A DNA stretch of 64,000 nucleotides. It comes from CAZQFV01 sp964592645. Its GTDB lineage: Bacteria > Chloroflexota > Chloroflexia > DTKN01. Below are positions 24,303-32,918 of this stretch, piece by piece; the stretch's first letter is position 1; every line of letters begins with the position of its first letter. Position numbers and translations under genes: made by a program. The DNA is taken from contig CAZQFV010000016.1 in assembly GCA_964592645.1 (NCBI GenBank), forward strand, positions 25,941-89,940. Direction: 5' to 3'. The notes below the pieces were generated by a model. The model did no database searches. It saw only the letters and a list, made by a program, of their open reading frames with translations, and had not been told where the DNA came from.

Positions 24303-26210
24303 TCACCTCTGCCGCCACACCTCGAACCAGCGCTCGGCCACCTCGACCCCCACCACCTCCAGAACGTCATCTGTCCACTCGTTCATCCAACGGCGATGCT
24401 CATAGCCGGCCTCGAGGATGCTCTGCTCAATGGGGTCCAGGATCGGCAGGGCTTGCCCTGTCCACCGCCACCTTTTGGGCGGCTCGTCGCCGGTCCGGAT
24501 TCGTTTCACGAGGATGGCTCGGCGCTGCGCGGGAGACAGCTTCTCCTGGTCGTCCAGGTACAGCATCCAGGCGCGCACGCGGGCCAGCGGGGTGCCGGCC
24601 GACAGTCGCCCCAGGGCCGGCTCGGCGATGCCATAGTCCTCCAGCCAGTCCCGCACCAGCTCCGCCTCCGACGCCCGGCCGGCCCAGGAGCCCCCGGATG
24701 GGGTGGTCTCCGAGGGCGCCTCCTTCACAGCTCCCAGTCCACACTCATGACACGGGACAAACAGGTCGGATTCTGGGGGACCGTCCTGGTCAACGACGTA
24801 CCGAAGCCCACCACAGACGGCACAGTCCGTCTCGGGTAGGACCTCGTCATCCAGCGCGTCGGGCGGCCTTGGCACTTCCGACTCCGCGCCCGGGCCCGCA
24901 CTGGGTTCCTCCTCCGGCCCGCCCCGGGCCCGTGCCGCCCGGACTACCCCCTCCCGCAAAAAGGCCACTGACACGAACGGCCGGCCGGCCGCCGCTGCTT
25001 GCTCCAGCATCGCCTGCACCGGCCCCACCCCGGCCTCCCGGCACAGCGTCAGGACACGCTCCAGCAGCAGCGGCCCCGGAGAAAAGCGGTTCAGGCAGAC
25101 GAACAACCGCACTGCCTCGCGAAAACTGCCACCCGGCAGGGCCGCCCCCGCGCGCAGGACGCGCCGCAGCGTCTTGCGGTGCTCCGACGCCCCACGGACC
25201 TGCGGCCAGGCAAACGCCAGCCGCCGGCAGGGCGTTTCCCCCGATCTATCTAGGGCCCGGTCTATGGCCTGCGCCAGATCGACCGGCTCCTGGTCCCGCA
25301 GGCACCAGGCCAGGACCAAGAGTTCCTCGACCAGCTCGGCCGGCGCCTGGGCGACGGCGGCCGGGGAGACCTCGGGGGAGAGCAGGCCACGGGCGACCTC
25401 GTACCGCGCACGGGATGGAGGTTGGGCCTGGTCCGCCGGGGTTGGCCACCGTTCGGCGACACGGGATTCGAAATGGTCGAGGACAGTCAGCATGCCGGAG
25501 ACAAGGTTGGGTTGAGCCTGTTCTGAATCTGTAGGGGAATCAACAACAAAAACCGCCGCGCCCGGTTGTTGTTTTCCTTCCCCTACTTTCCCTTTACCCC
25601 TTTCCATGGACGCGAACTGGGGTTCGCTACTGTCGCGAACTGTAGTTCGCATGCCCCCGAAACTTTCTTCAGGGGCACGTGAACTGGGGTTCGCATGCCC
25701 CTGAAGCTTCTTTCGCCCTGGCCGCACGCCCTCCCGGTAGAGCGTCCGCAGGTAGGCCAGCAGAGGATAGAAGTCGTACTGGTTCTCCTCCTTCTGTCCC
25801 CAGGAGGTGTGCCCGGGCAGGATCAGCAGGTAGCCATAGGGCGGGCCGGCCGCTTCCCGGTACGTCTGCGTGCAGTAAGCCGTGACTTCCTCCTGGACAA
25901 GGCCATTGACTTTGCTCACCCACGCCGGCGCGCCTGCCCCGGCCCGCGCCAACAGGTCGCATTCGCGCAGGGTATGGAGGACCTTTTGCAGCCCCCGCCG
26001 GGTCATGCCCATCCGCCCGGCGACGGCCGCCACGGTCGGGGGCTCTGCCCCAGACCACCATTCCATCCAGATCTGGACGATGGCGTTGACCTCGGCCGGC
26101 GCCAGGTACAGCAGGTCCTGGTAGGCGAGCAGGAGGTTGGGCACCGGGCAGAAGCCGGCCTCCAAGAGGTCTTCGCCAAAGCGCCCAACGATCTCCTCGC
26201 CGTGCGGCAT
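24303..26210 (-). CDS. Replication-initiator-like protein with winged helix and Cys cluster
   Basis: A 635-residue protein starting at ATG 26210, 2 bases after the previous stop. Residues about 20-150 form a winged-helix region of the kind seen in plasmid/phage replication and DnaD-like proteins, with VAAVAGRMGMTRRGLQKVLHT as the recognition HTH. A low-complexity linker follows, then a helical domain. Near residues 462-492 there are CAVCGG and CHECG, a probable zinc knuckle. The C-terminus (about 500-635) is helical. It is followed by a promoter-bearing gap and lies in an operon with an HTH protein and an OB-fold protein. Initiator function is inferred; I do not recognise the family. Confidence 0.65.
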   Translation of the reverse strand: MPHGEEIVGRFGEDLLEAGFCPVPNLLLAYQDLLYLAPAEVNAIVQIWMEWWSGAEPPTVAAVAGRMGMTRRGLQKVLHTLRECDLLARAGAGAPAWVSKVNGLVQEEVTAYCTQTYREAAGPPYGYLLILPGHTSWGQKEENQYDFYPLLAYLRTLYREGVRPGRKKLQGHANPSSRAPEESFGGMRTTVRDSSEPQFASMERGKGKVGEGKQQPGAAVFVVDSPTDSEQAQPNLVSGMLTVLDHFESRVAERWPTPADQAQPPSRARYEVARGLLSPEVSPAAVAQAPAELVEELLVLAWCLRDQEPVDLAQAIDRALDRSGETPCRRLAFAWPQVRGASEHRKTLRRVLRAGAALPGGSFREAVRLFVCLNRFSPGPLLLERVLTLCREAGVGPVQAMLEQAAAAGRPFVSVAFLREGVVRAARARGGPEEEPSAGPGAESEVPRPPDALDDEVLPETDCAVCGGLRYVVDQDGPPESDLFVPCHECGLGAVKEAPSETTPSGGSWAGRASEAELVRDWLEDYGIAEPALGRLSAGTPLARVRAWMLYLDDQEKLSPAQRRAILVKRIRTGDEPPKRWRWTGQALPILDPIEQSILEAGYEHRRWMNEWTDDVLEVVGVEVAERWFEVWRQR

Positions 26211-26212
26211 CG

Positions 26213-26515
26213 TCACCGCTCTCCGCAGGCTACCAGGAACTCGCCCAGGTCGTAGATGTTGGCCTCCTGCCGCTTGCCCACCTCGAGCACGGGGGTGATA
26301 GTGAGGAACCCTTTGCCCAGCAGGCTCGCGGCGAGTCCCTGCAGCCGGCGCTGGGTAATGCCCATCCGTCGCGCCAGCACCGCGCCCGGAACCTGGACTA
26401 CGATACCGCCCATCTCCACCAGGTGCAGCAGGAGCAGCGCTTCTTGTGGCTGCACGCCCAGCGCCGCGTAGCGCCGCAGGATCAGCCGGATCAGCCGGTC
26501 GTTCGTCTCGGCCAT
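26213..26515 (-). CDS. Small winged-helix DNA-binding protein
   Basis: A 100-residue protein. I chose ATG 26515 because GGAGGTGGCG precedes it. The central segment VVQVPGAVLARRMGITQRRL and QGLAASLLGKGFLTITPVLE forms a helix-turn-helix with a wing. It resembles the N-terminal domain of the next gene (same MGITQRRLQ/MGMTRRGLQ core), so the two are probably related copies. A role in replication control is likely. Confidence 0.7.
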   Translation of the reverse strand: MAETNDRLIRLILRRYAALGVQPQEALLLLHLVEMGGIVVQVPGAVLARRMGITQRRLQGLAASLLGKGFLTITPVLEVGKRQEANIYDLGEFLVACGER

Positions 26516-26542
26516 CGCCACCTCCGTCGGCCGCGGTCCGGG

Positions 26543-27292
26543 CTATTCCACCGCCGGTATTTCGGCCGGCGTGACCTGCTGCAGCAGCCGCTCCAGGATG
26601 GACCGCCCGCGGGCGCGCTCCTCCTGCTTCAGCGCTTCTTCCAGCACCGCCTGGCGCAGACCGTTGTCGTCCGGCAGCGCGGCGACCTCGGCCTCCAGTT
26701 CCGTGAGCGGCGTGTTGTGCAGCTTCTTGACCCAGGCGCTGAGCTGCGCATCGTCTCGACCCTCCGCCATCAGTTGGCTCAGCTGCGCCCCGCGCAGGGC
26801 AGCCTCTTTCTCCTGAGCCTCCTGGGCCATCCGCTGGAGGATGTTGGGCACCTGATTGCGGGGCACGTCCTCCGGCTCCCGCCCCTCGAGGTACTCGCGC
26901 AGGCCGTCGGCATCCAGTCCCAGCCGGCCGGCCTGCCGGCGCAGTTCCTCCACCTGGGCCGGCGTTGGCCGCAGCCGCACCCGGCCGCGCTCGGCGGCGT
27001 CCTCGGCCTGGACCAGGGAGACGCGCCACACGTCCACCCCGAGTTGCCGCACCAGGTTGCCCGCGCCGGGTGTGCGCCAGTGGATGTTGGCCAGCCGGCC
27101 CTCCATCTCCACCTCGACGCCCTCGACCAGGCCCTCCGGCAGCGATTCCACCTTCAGCCGGCCGTAGACTACCGCCCGGATCACGTCGCGGACCTCCCGG
27201 TTGTACACCTCCAGGCTCACCTGTTGCACGCGCCGGCCTTCGCCCCCGCTCTGCCGTGACACCACTCTGCCTGACACCGTCACCTTGTTCAT
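26543..27292 (-). CDS. SSB-like OB-fold protein with helical C-terminus
   Basis: A 249-residue protein. I chose ATG 27292 (AAGGAGGAACG upstream) over a longer frame. Residues 1-110 form an OB-fold: MNKVTVSGRVVSRQ, VQQVSLEVYNREV, RAVVYGRLKVESLPEGLVEG and VEVEMEGRLANIHW are arranged as in single-strand DNA-binding proteins. The remaining part is charged and helical (PRNQVPNILQRMAQEAQEKE) and lacks the acidic DDxIPF tip of SSB. It probably binds single-stranded DNA during replication of the element. It leads the operon with the initiator-like gene. Confidence 0.72.
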   Translation of the reverse strand: MNKVTVSGRVVSRQSGGEGRRVQQVSLEVYNREVRDVIRAVVYGRLKVESLPEGLVEGVEVEMEGRLANIHWRTPGAGNLVRQLGVDVWRVSLVQAEDAAERGRVRLRPTPAQVEELRRQAGRLGLDADGLREYLEGREPEDVPRNQVPNILQRMAQEAQEKEAALRGAQLSQLMAEGRDDAQLSAWVKKLHNTPLTELEAEVAALPDDNGLRQAVLEEALKQEERARGRSILERLLQQVTPAEIPAVE

Positions 27293-27606
27293 CGTTCCTC
27301 CTTGTGCTCTCTGGTTGTGTCTTTCTGCCAACCCGGCGCGGCACGTCGCCTGGCCGGGAGATTGCCAACCTGTGCCTGTCGCCGCCCGGCGGGGGAGGGT
27401 GGCAGGTGGTTCTTTTCATCTTCACCCGCCGCCAGTGCCCCACCGGGACGGCACCCGATCACAAAAGAGACCGGACCGACTGTGCGGCAACACCCGGGTG
27501 TACCCGTCAGAAACGAGCATCTTTTTGCCACTATCAGGCATTTCCGTCGTCGCTCCGGGCGCCTTTGGGTGTAGTCCGGGTGCCCATGCGGTGAACCCGC
27601 GCGCGC
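27293..27606. other. Gene-free gap with a 12-bp palindrome
   Basis: No convincing gene in 314 bases. ACACCCGGGTGT at 27490-27501 is a perfect palindrome and may be an operator for the replication operon starting at 27292. I see no clear promoter. Confidence 0.4.
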
Positions 27607-28956
27607 CTATGGGAGGTCCTTCTGCTCCCAATCCGGGCCAGGGTTCGCCACGTTGGTCGTGTACAGTGTGACCTTCCGGCCGGTCACCTGCTGCCACACC
27701 GCGATCTCGGCAATCATGCGGTCCTGCCGCTCCGGCGTCGGTAGGACCAGGTAGAGCCGGCCGGCATTGACCTCGTGAAAGATCTGCCACTTGCCGATCC
27801 GCTCGTCGTTGCGGGCATACACCGCCGCTTCGGACGGGACAGGGTGCACCTCCAGCTCCACGTAGAGCAGGTCCCCCTCGTCCGTCGTCGCCAGCAGGTC
27901 GGGCCGACACTGCCGGCGGGCCGCGGTGTGAAACGGGGCCGGCCACAGATCGGTGGTGTAGTCCCAGGCGCTGAGGATATCCCGCGCCCGCAGCGCCAGC
28001 AGCGCTTGCTGCAGTGACACGTGCCGGGAGAGCAGTTCCGGCAGCCCCAGCCGGGGCGTCTCCCCCAGGGCCTGGGCCAGTTCGCGGCCGCGGGCGGTCA
28101 GGTTGAGCAGGAGGGTCGGATTGCCCTGGGTCAGGCGCGCCTCATGCTCCTCGACCAGGCTGCCCTTGACCTCGACGAAGAGTCTCTGGGCCCGGCCGCC
28201 CCAGGACTGGCCCATTAGCTGGATCAACTGCTTGCGCCGGCACTCGTCCCCCTGGGCCAGCACCCGGACCAGGCCGTCCACCATCTCTCGCGGCGAGTTC
28301 ACCCAGTACCGCCCGAAACGGCGCTCGATTTCCTCCGGCGACAGGCGCGGCCGGGGTGTCGGGGGCGGGTCCGGCGCGGCCGGCTCCGCTGGGGCAGAGT
28401 GGGCCAGGGATCGCACGACTGCCCGGGCGTCTTTTCCCTCTGCTGATGCTGCTGCTGCCGCCGGCGGTGTTTCCCGTGGGTGTACCTGGGCCGCCAAGCC
28501 CTGTGCCCGTTCCGCCGCTTCCTGCACCTGGCGCAAGGCTGCCGCGTGGGCCTGTTCGAGCCGGTCCTTTTCCTGGGCCAGCCGGCGGTTCTCTTCCTGC
28601 AACCGCTCCACTTCTTTGGCGGTACCCGTCGCCGCCGCTGCCTGGAGGCGGCGTACCGTCTTCAAGTGCTGGGTCATGAACCAGGAGGCCCACTCGTCCA
28701 CCCCCCATTGGCCATCGACTTCGCGGCCCTGCTCGCGCCGCAGTTCGGTCAAGGCGGCCGGCTCAAAGGTCTCGCACGCGCCGACGATGTACTTGCGCAG
28801 CCGCGCTTCCAGGGCCCGGGCCTCCTCCAGCAGCTTGTGCGCTGCGGCGATCTCGCCGGCCCGGTAGTTATCCAGTGTCTGCAGGACCTGGTTCTCCGTG
28901 CGCAGCCGGCCCACTTCCTGGAGTAGTGCCTGTTCCTGCAGCGTCAGCGCGGGCAT
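27607..28956 (-). CDS. Coiled-coil protein with PD-(D/E)XK-like C-terminal domain
   Basis: A 449-residue protein with AAAGGA before ATG. Residues about 5-170 form long helices and a coiled coil (KEVERLQEENRRLAQEKDRL). A Pro/Ala linker (about 170-205) follows. The last 130 residues contain RPDLLATTDEGDLLYVELEV, a D...ExE arrangement typical of the PD-(D/E)XK nuclease fold, and resemble the replication-relaxation family found on mobile elements. It might nick or open the origin, and is the best candidate for a DNA-processing protein in place of a classical relaxase. It is not certain that it is catalytic. Confidence 0.65.
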   Translation of the reverse strand: MPALTLQEQALLQEVGRLRTENQVLQTLDNYRAGEIAAAHKLLEEARALEARLRKYIVGACETFEPAALTELRREQGREVDGQWGVDEWASWFMTQHLKTVRRLQAAAATGTAKEVERLQEENRRLAQEKDRLEQAHAAALRQVQEAAERAQGLAAQVHPRETPPAAAAASAEGKDARAVVRSLAHSAPAEPAAPDPPPTPRPRLSPEEIERRFGRYWVNSPREMVDGLVRVLAQGDECRRKQLIQLMGQSWGGRAQRLFVEVKGSLVEEHEARLTQGNPTLLLNLTARGRELAQALGETPRLGLPELLSRHVSLQQALLALRARDILSAWDYTTDLWPAPFHTAARRQCRPDLLATTDEGDLLYVELEVHPVPSEAAVYARNDERIGKWQIFHEVNAGRLYLVLPTPERQDRMIAEIAVWQQVTGRKVTLYTTNVANPGPDWEQKDLP

Positions 28957-28968
28957 CGGGCCGTCCTT

Positions 28969-29532
28969 TTATTCGTCGCCTCGTTTCCACACGGCCGGCA
29001 GGAAAGCGGCAAACAGCACGGCGCCGCTGCCGCCCTGTTCCGTCTCGCTGCCGGCCAGCGCGTCCTGCAGCCGCTCCAGTTCGGTGCGGATCCAGGCGAG
29101 CTTGCCCAGAAGTTCCGCCTTGGTTTCGGTGGCGGGCAGGGCCAGCAGCCGTTCTTCCAGGGTCATCGCTTCGCCCAAGGCCACCAGCACGTCGTTCAGG
29201 TGGGCGACGTGCCCGGCCAGGGCCGGCGGGGCGCTCATTTCCTGCAGCCGGCGGGCGATCCGCGTCAGGTCGGCGTCCACCGCTTCCAGGCGGCTGTTGG
29301 CCTCGACCAGCGTGGCCGGGGGCGAGACAGCCATGTCCTCCATCTGTCGGTTGAGATCCAGGAGCGTCTCCACGTGGCCGCGCAGCTCCCCTGCCACTCG
29401 CTGCACCTGCCAGCCCGGGTAAGTGAGTACCTGGCTCCCACCGGTGAGCCAGTAGCCGAGCGCACCGAGGCCGAGCAGGAGCAGGACAACCACCAGGGCC
29501 AACAGGCCCCACCTACTGGATCGCGAGCGCAT
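28969..29532 (-). CDS. Membrane-anchored helical protein
   Basis: A 187-residue protein beginning inside the end of the SSB-like gene (20-base overlap; GAGG close to ATG 29532). One N-terminal membrane helix (about 9-30, LLALVVVLLLLGLGALGYWL) is followed by an external helical region with heptad-like Leu spacing. No family is recognised. It may connect replication with the membrane apparatus, since it lies between the SSB-like gene and the coiled-coil gene. Confidence 0.55.
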   Translation of the reverse strand: MRSRSSRWGLLALVVVLLLLGLGALGYWLTGGSQVLTYPGWQVQRVAGELRGHVETLLDLNRQMEDMAVSPPATLVEANSRLEAVDADLTRIARRLQEMSAPPALAGHVAHLNDVLVALGEAMTLEERLLALPATETKAELLGKLAWIRTELERLQDALAGSETEQGGSGAVLFAAFLPAVWKRGDE

Positions 29533-30169
29533 AGACCTCGACATTGTTCATTCCCCCGCGGCGCGAACGTAGCGCCCCGATGACCACGACCGGCGTTCCC
29601 ACGACCAGGCGGGCGGATTCCTGGCGGACCGAGTTGCCCCACCGGCAGACCTTGAAGTAGTTGGGCTGCGCGCACTTGGTCCAGGGCGGCATGGACACGG
29701 CGATCAGGAAGGTCATCCGCAGATGCCCATCCGCGGTCACCCGGAGCTGCGGCTCCTTGGCTACTGCCCCCAGCAGGCAGACGTGGTTCAAGCGGCGGAT
29801 CGGGCCGGCGCCGGGATCCAGGGCCGGCAGCCGCCGCAGGTCGTCGGCCCGCCAGATGCCCTGCGCCTGCACCCAGATATTCACCGCTTGGCCATCGCTG
29901 GTCCGCTGCGAGCGGAGCGCCCCCGTCACCAGCACGGTGGCGCTCTCGGCCAGGGCCGGCCGGATGTCTACGGCCAGGTTGCCCTCCTTGACGATCGTCA
30001 GGAGGTTGTCCTGCGTGCCCGGGATTCCCGTGGGCGTCGGCACGCGCACCGCCACGTTCAGGCGGAACGGCTTCTTCTCCAACCGCAGCCGCGGCTCCGA
30101 TTCGACCACGCCCAGCAAGGCTACCTGGTTCAGGACCGCGTTGCTCATCAGCGCGTCTGCCGTTCTCAT
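29513..30169 (-). CDS. Tandem OB-fold single-strand DNA-binding-like protein
   Basis: A 218-residue protein. I set the start at ATG 30169, which overlaps the previous stop (ATGA). It has two OB-folds. The first (about 8-110) contains LNQVALLGVVESEPRLRL and VLVTGALRSQRTSDGQAVNI. The second (about 125-218) contains LNHVCLLGAVAKEPQLRV, MTFLIAVSM, YFKVCRWGNSVRQESARLVV and VVVIGALRSRRGGMNNVEVY. Both follow the bacterial SSB pattern. There is no acidic tail. It lies beside the DnaB gene and should protect single strands during element replication. Confidence 0.78.
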   Translation of the reverse strand: MRTADALMSNAVLNQVALLGVVESEPRLRLEKKPFRLNVAVRVPTPTGIPGTQDNLLTIVKEGNLAVDIRPALAESATVLVTGALRSQRTSDGQAVNIWVQAQGIWRADDLRRLPALDPGAGPIRRLNHVCLLGAVAKEPQLRVTADGHLRMTFLIAVSMPPWTKCAQPNYFKVCRWGNSVRQESARLVVGTPVVVIGALRSRRGGMNNVEVYALAIQ

Positions 30170-30579
30170 CGCTGCACCAACCCCACACTCCACACGACCA
30201 AGGTCGCCCCGGCGATGAACGGCACCACCGGCACGGCCTGCCGTCGTCGCACTTTGCCGTATAGCCCGGCCGTGAGCGAGGCCAGGGCCACCACGTACAC
30301 CGCCGCCCCGCCTAGCGCCAGGCCAACCAGCCCGTAGACCTGGGCATCCCCCAACCCGGCCCGTTCTTCCCCCCAGATAGCCGTGGGTATGGCCATCAGC
30401 CCGCCGACGACAGCCCCGGCCACGATGGGCCACCACTCACCCCGGACCACGCGGAACGTCAGGCTGCCCAGGAGGGCCGGCCAGATCAGGACGGCCGGGA
30501 CAACCTGCCAGCGCGCGTCGCACACGGCGATGGCCAGCAGTACTGCCCCAACAGCGCCCAGGAAGATCACCTCGGCCAC
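30166..30579 (-). CDS. tadV: Prepilin peptidase (TadV/CpaA, peptidase A24)
   Basis: A 137-residue membrane aspartic protease. I chose GTG 30579, 7 bases after GAGAGG and 4 bases after the DnaB stop; a longer frame exists. Both catalytic Asp motifs are visible: AVCDARWQVVPAVL (first Asp) and the GxGD motif in AGLGDAQVYGL (second Asp). TadV cleaves Flp and TadE-type prepilins after Gly. It is the missing peptidase of the Tad operon, but lies in the replication operon between DnaB and SSB, about 8 kb away. The whole pilus set is thus on this element. Confidence 0.87.
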   Translation of the reverse strand: MAEVIFLGAVGAVLLAIAVCDARWQVVPAVLIWPALLGSLTFRVVRGEWWPIVAGAVVGGLMAIPTAIWGEERAGLGDAQVYGLVGLALGGAAVYVVALASLTAGLYGKVRRRQAVPVVPFIAGATLVVWSVGLVQR

Positions 30580-30583
30580 CCGT

Positions 30584-31879
30584 CTACCTCTCGGCATCCA
30601 CGAACCGGGCCGGCTGTTCCTCAAAGCGCAGCGGCGCGACGCCCGGCGGCCCGTTGCGGTTCTTGACCACGCAGGCCTCGGCTTCGTAGCCTCGGCCCTC
30701 GCGGAGCGCCCGGTGCAGCAGGATCACCGTGTCGGCGTCCTGCTCCAGTTCCGGCACTTCTTCGCCCAGGTCGGCCAGGAGCGGCGCGCTGTCGGCGCGA
30801 TGCTCTACCAGCCGCGAGATCTGGGAAGTCACTACTACCGGCACCATCAGTTGCATCGCCAGGTCCTTCAACCCGCGCGAGTTCTCGGTCCGGTCGCCGC
30901 GGATGCGCTGGAAACCGTCCACGATGACCAGCCGCACCCCCCGCAGCGTCACCAGCCGCCGGGCCTGGCCGGCCAGCCCCGGCAGTGTCACCCGCGGCGC
31001 GCCGTCCACGATGAGCGGCGCGCCCGTCAGCGTCCCGCGGGCTTGTTCCAGCCATGTCAGCTCGTCGCGCACGCACCCGGCCATCAGCGTGGTGAGAGGG
31101 ATGCCGGAGGCCACTGCCAGCAGCCGCTTCGCCAGTTGCGCGGTCGTCGTCTCGCCGGTGAACAGGAGCACCGGCTCCTTTTGGCGCACCGCCAGAAAGT
31201 GGGCCATGCCGGCCACAAAAGAGGTCTTGCCCACGGCCGGCCGGCCGCCGACCACGACCAGGTCCCCGCGTTGCATGGAAACCAGGCGGTCCACGCCGGC
31301 GTACCCGGTGCCCAGCCCTTGTGGCCGCACCCGCCCGGTGACCTCGGCCAGCACTGCTTCCAGGATGCCCTCCAGGGAACGGGCGGTATCCGGGATGTGC
31401 GTCACCGAGAGCTGCCGGACCAGTTCCTCCGCCGCAAAGATGACCTGCTCCGGCGCGGTCCCCGCGCGCGGGTCCTGCCGGCCGAGGGCGGCGACCTGCT
31501 GGCCGGCGGCGATACAGTCCCGCAGTACGGCGCAGAGCCGCACGACCCGCGCCCGCTCCAGCAGGCGGTCTTGCACCACCTCGCCGCCAGCGGCCAGGGC
31601 CAGCGCCGCCAGCTTCTCGCGCCCCCCGACGGTTTCCAGGTGTCCCTGCCGGTCCAGCTCCTCGGCCACCGTCGCCGCGTCGGTCAGCCCCAGCCGCTCG
31701 TAGCAGGCCAGGACCGCCTCGTAGATGCGCCGGTGGCCCGGGACAAAGAACATGGCGGGATGGGCCAGTATTTCGGACACGGCCGCGACCACCCCCCACG
31801 CACTTCCCGTAGGGGAAAGGATCGCGGCCAGCACGTCGGACTCGGCCTGGGCATCGTGGGGCAATGTCGGTTCGGTCAT
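30584..31879 (-). CDS. Replicative DNA helicase, DnaB family
   Basis: A 431-residue protein, near the usual DnaB length. Residues about 1-110 are the N-terminal helical domain, then a linker, then the RecA-like core: Walker A GGRPAVGKT (211-219), LLFTGETTTAQLAKRLL, Walker B VRLVIVDGFQRI, VTSQISR and VILLHRA. Some core motifs differ from chromosomal DnaB, as in phage/plasmid versions. The start overlaps the previous gene (ATGA). It should unwind the element's DNA during its own replication. Confidence 0.9.
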   Translation of the reverse strand: MTEPTLPHDAQAESDVLAAILSPTGSAWGVVAAVSEILAHPAMFFVPGHRRIYEAVLACYERLGLTDAATVAEELDRQGHLETVGGREKLAALALAAGGEVVQDRLLERARVVRLCAVLRDCIAAGQQVAALGRQDPRAGTAPEQVIFAAEELVRQLSVTHIPDTARSLEGILEAVLAEVTGRVRPQGLGTGYAGVDRLVSMQRGDLVVVGGRPAVGKTSFVAGMAHFLAVRQKEPVLLFTGETTTAQLAKRLLAVASGIPLTTLMAGCVRDELTWLEQARGTLTGAPLIVDGAPRVTLPGLAGQARRLVTLRGVRLVIVDGFQRIRGDRTENSRGLKDLAMQLMVPVVVTSQISRLVEHRADSAPLLADLGEEVPELEQDADTVILLHRALREGRGYEAEACVVKNRNGPPGVAPLRFEEQPARFVDAER

Positions 31880-32562
31880 CGCTCTACATCCTCCTCGGCC
31901 TGGCGCATGATTTCGCTCACGCGCCGGCGCTCCTGCTCGTCACGACGGTGCCAGCGCCGACGGTGCCGCTCCGAGCAGAACCGCCGGCCGGGGTGGCCGT
32001 ACACCCACCACGTCTCGTGCTCGGTCCGCTGGTGGCGCAGCCATTCGGCGACGCACTCGGGACACTGGCGCTTCGCCGCCAGGATGCGCCCCAGCGGGAT
32101 CGCCGCCTGCCGGGGATCGGTGCGGATGATCGGCGACCAGGGCGGCAAGGGTGCCGGGTCCTGCTGTAGAAACGTAGCCAGCCGTTCCAGGAACCGGCGG
32201 CTCGGCGGGCGCAGCGGGTGGGAAGGGTATTGTCCCTCGTACAGCCGCACCGCGTGAGGGCCGCAGTAACCCAAGGTCAAGGCCAGCTCCTTTTCCGAGT
32301 AGCAGAGCTCTTTGCGGGCGGCCCGCAGCGCCCGCTGAAAGGCCCGGATGCGCCTCTCGGACCAGCGTCCGCTGGAATTACGCAGCGCGGCGGCGACCCC
32401 CTCCAAAAGGGCCTTTGCACAAGTTGAACAGGCCCTGGGAGCCTCGTTTTGCGGCCCCCGCGACATATCCATCGGCCCTGCTCCGACCTCGCGCTGGCGG
32501 GCTTCTAGGACGATTGGGGCCATTCTGAAGGTGGTGCCGGTGCCGGCCGCGCTACCCAGCAT
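31876..32562 (-). CDS. HTH and zinc-knuckle protein upstream of DnaB
   Basis: Up to 228 residues; the start is uncertain (ATG 32562, or ATG 32472 after GGAG). An XRE-like helix-turn-helix segment reads ELCYSEKELALTLGYCGPHA (about 86-105). CPECVAEW and FCSERHRRRWHRR near the C-terminus form a possible zinc knuckle. It ends in an ATGA overlap with DnaB. It may load or regulate the helicase, but the family is unknown. Confidence 0.6.
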   Translation of the reverse strand: MLGSAAGTGTTFRMAPIVLEARQREVGAGPMDMSRGPQNEAPRACSTCAKALLEGVAAALRNSSGRWSERRIRAFQRALRAARKELCYSEKELALTLGYCGPHAVRLYEGQYPSHPLRPPSRRFLERLATFLQQDPAPLPPWSPIIRTDPRQAAIPLGRILAAKRQCPECVAEWLRHQRTEHETWWVYGHPGRRFCSERHRRRWHRRDEQERRRVSEIMRQAEEDVER

Positions 32563-32839
32563 GTTGTCCCGCCCGCCGGGGCATCCGCGTGCCCGGCTCC
32601 TCGTGCCGGCCGGTCTCGGGACGGATCCGGCCGGAGATGATCTCTACTACGGTTTCGTAAGCCCACGCCGGCGCGACCAGTTCCACGCTTTGGGTCTTCC
32701 ACCCCTCTTCGTTGCGGGCGTAGAGCACGCGCAGCTCTTGCCAGTAGACCCAGCCGCGTACCCGACCCAGCACCTGGTCATCGGGGCCGGCCGTGAAACG
32801 GACGATAACATGGCCATCGCGGTGCACGATTGTCGCCAT
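32552..32839 (-). CDS. Small hypothetical protein
   Basis: A 95-residue soluble protein with GGAGAG before ATG. Beta-rich N-terminal half (MATIVHRDGHVIVRFTAG; VYWQELRVLYA) and a basic C-terminal tail. It overlaps the next gene by 11 bases at most. No family is recognised. The conserved spacing in the partition/replication operon makes it likely to be real. Confidence 0.5.
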   Translation of the reverse strand: MATIVHRDGHVIVRFTAGPDDQVLGRVRGWVYWQELRVLYARNEEGWKTQSVELVAPAWAYETVVEIISGRIRPETGRHEEPGTRMPRRAGQHAG

Positions 32840-32918
32840 CTCACTCTCCGGTGCCCTGGGGTGACCAATTGGTCACCCCGCCGAAAACGGCAATGTTTTC
32901 TCGTGCTTCGGCAAAGCG

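Noticed and set aside
26211..27443. N-terminal extension of the initiator-like gene
   Set aside because: The extended frame overlaps the HTH and OB-fold genes; ATG 26210 has the proper position and ribosome binding site.
27289..27531. An 80-codon minus-strand frame before the OB-fold gene
   Set aside because: No ribosome binding site or domain; the stretch looks like a regulatory gap.
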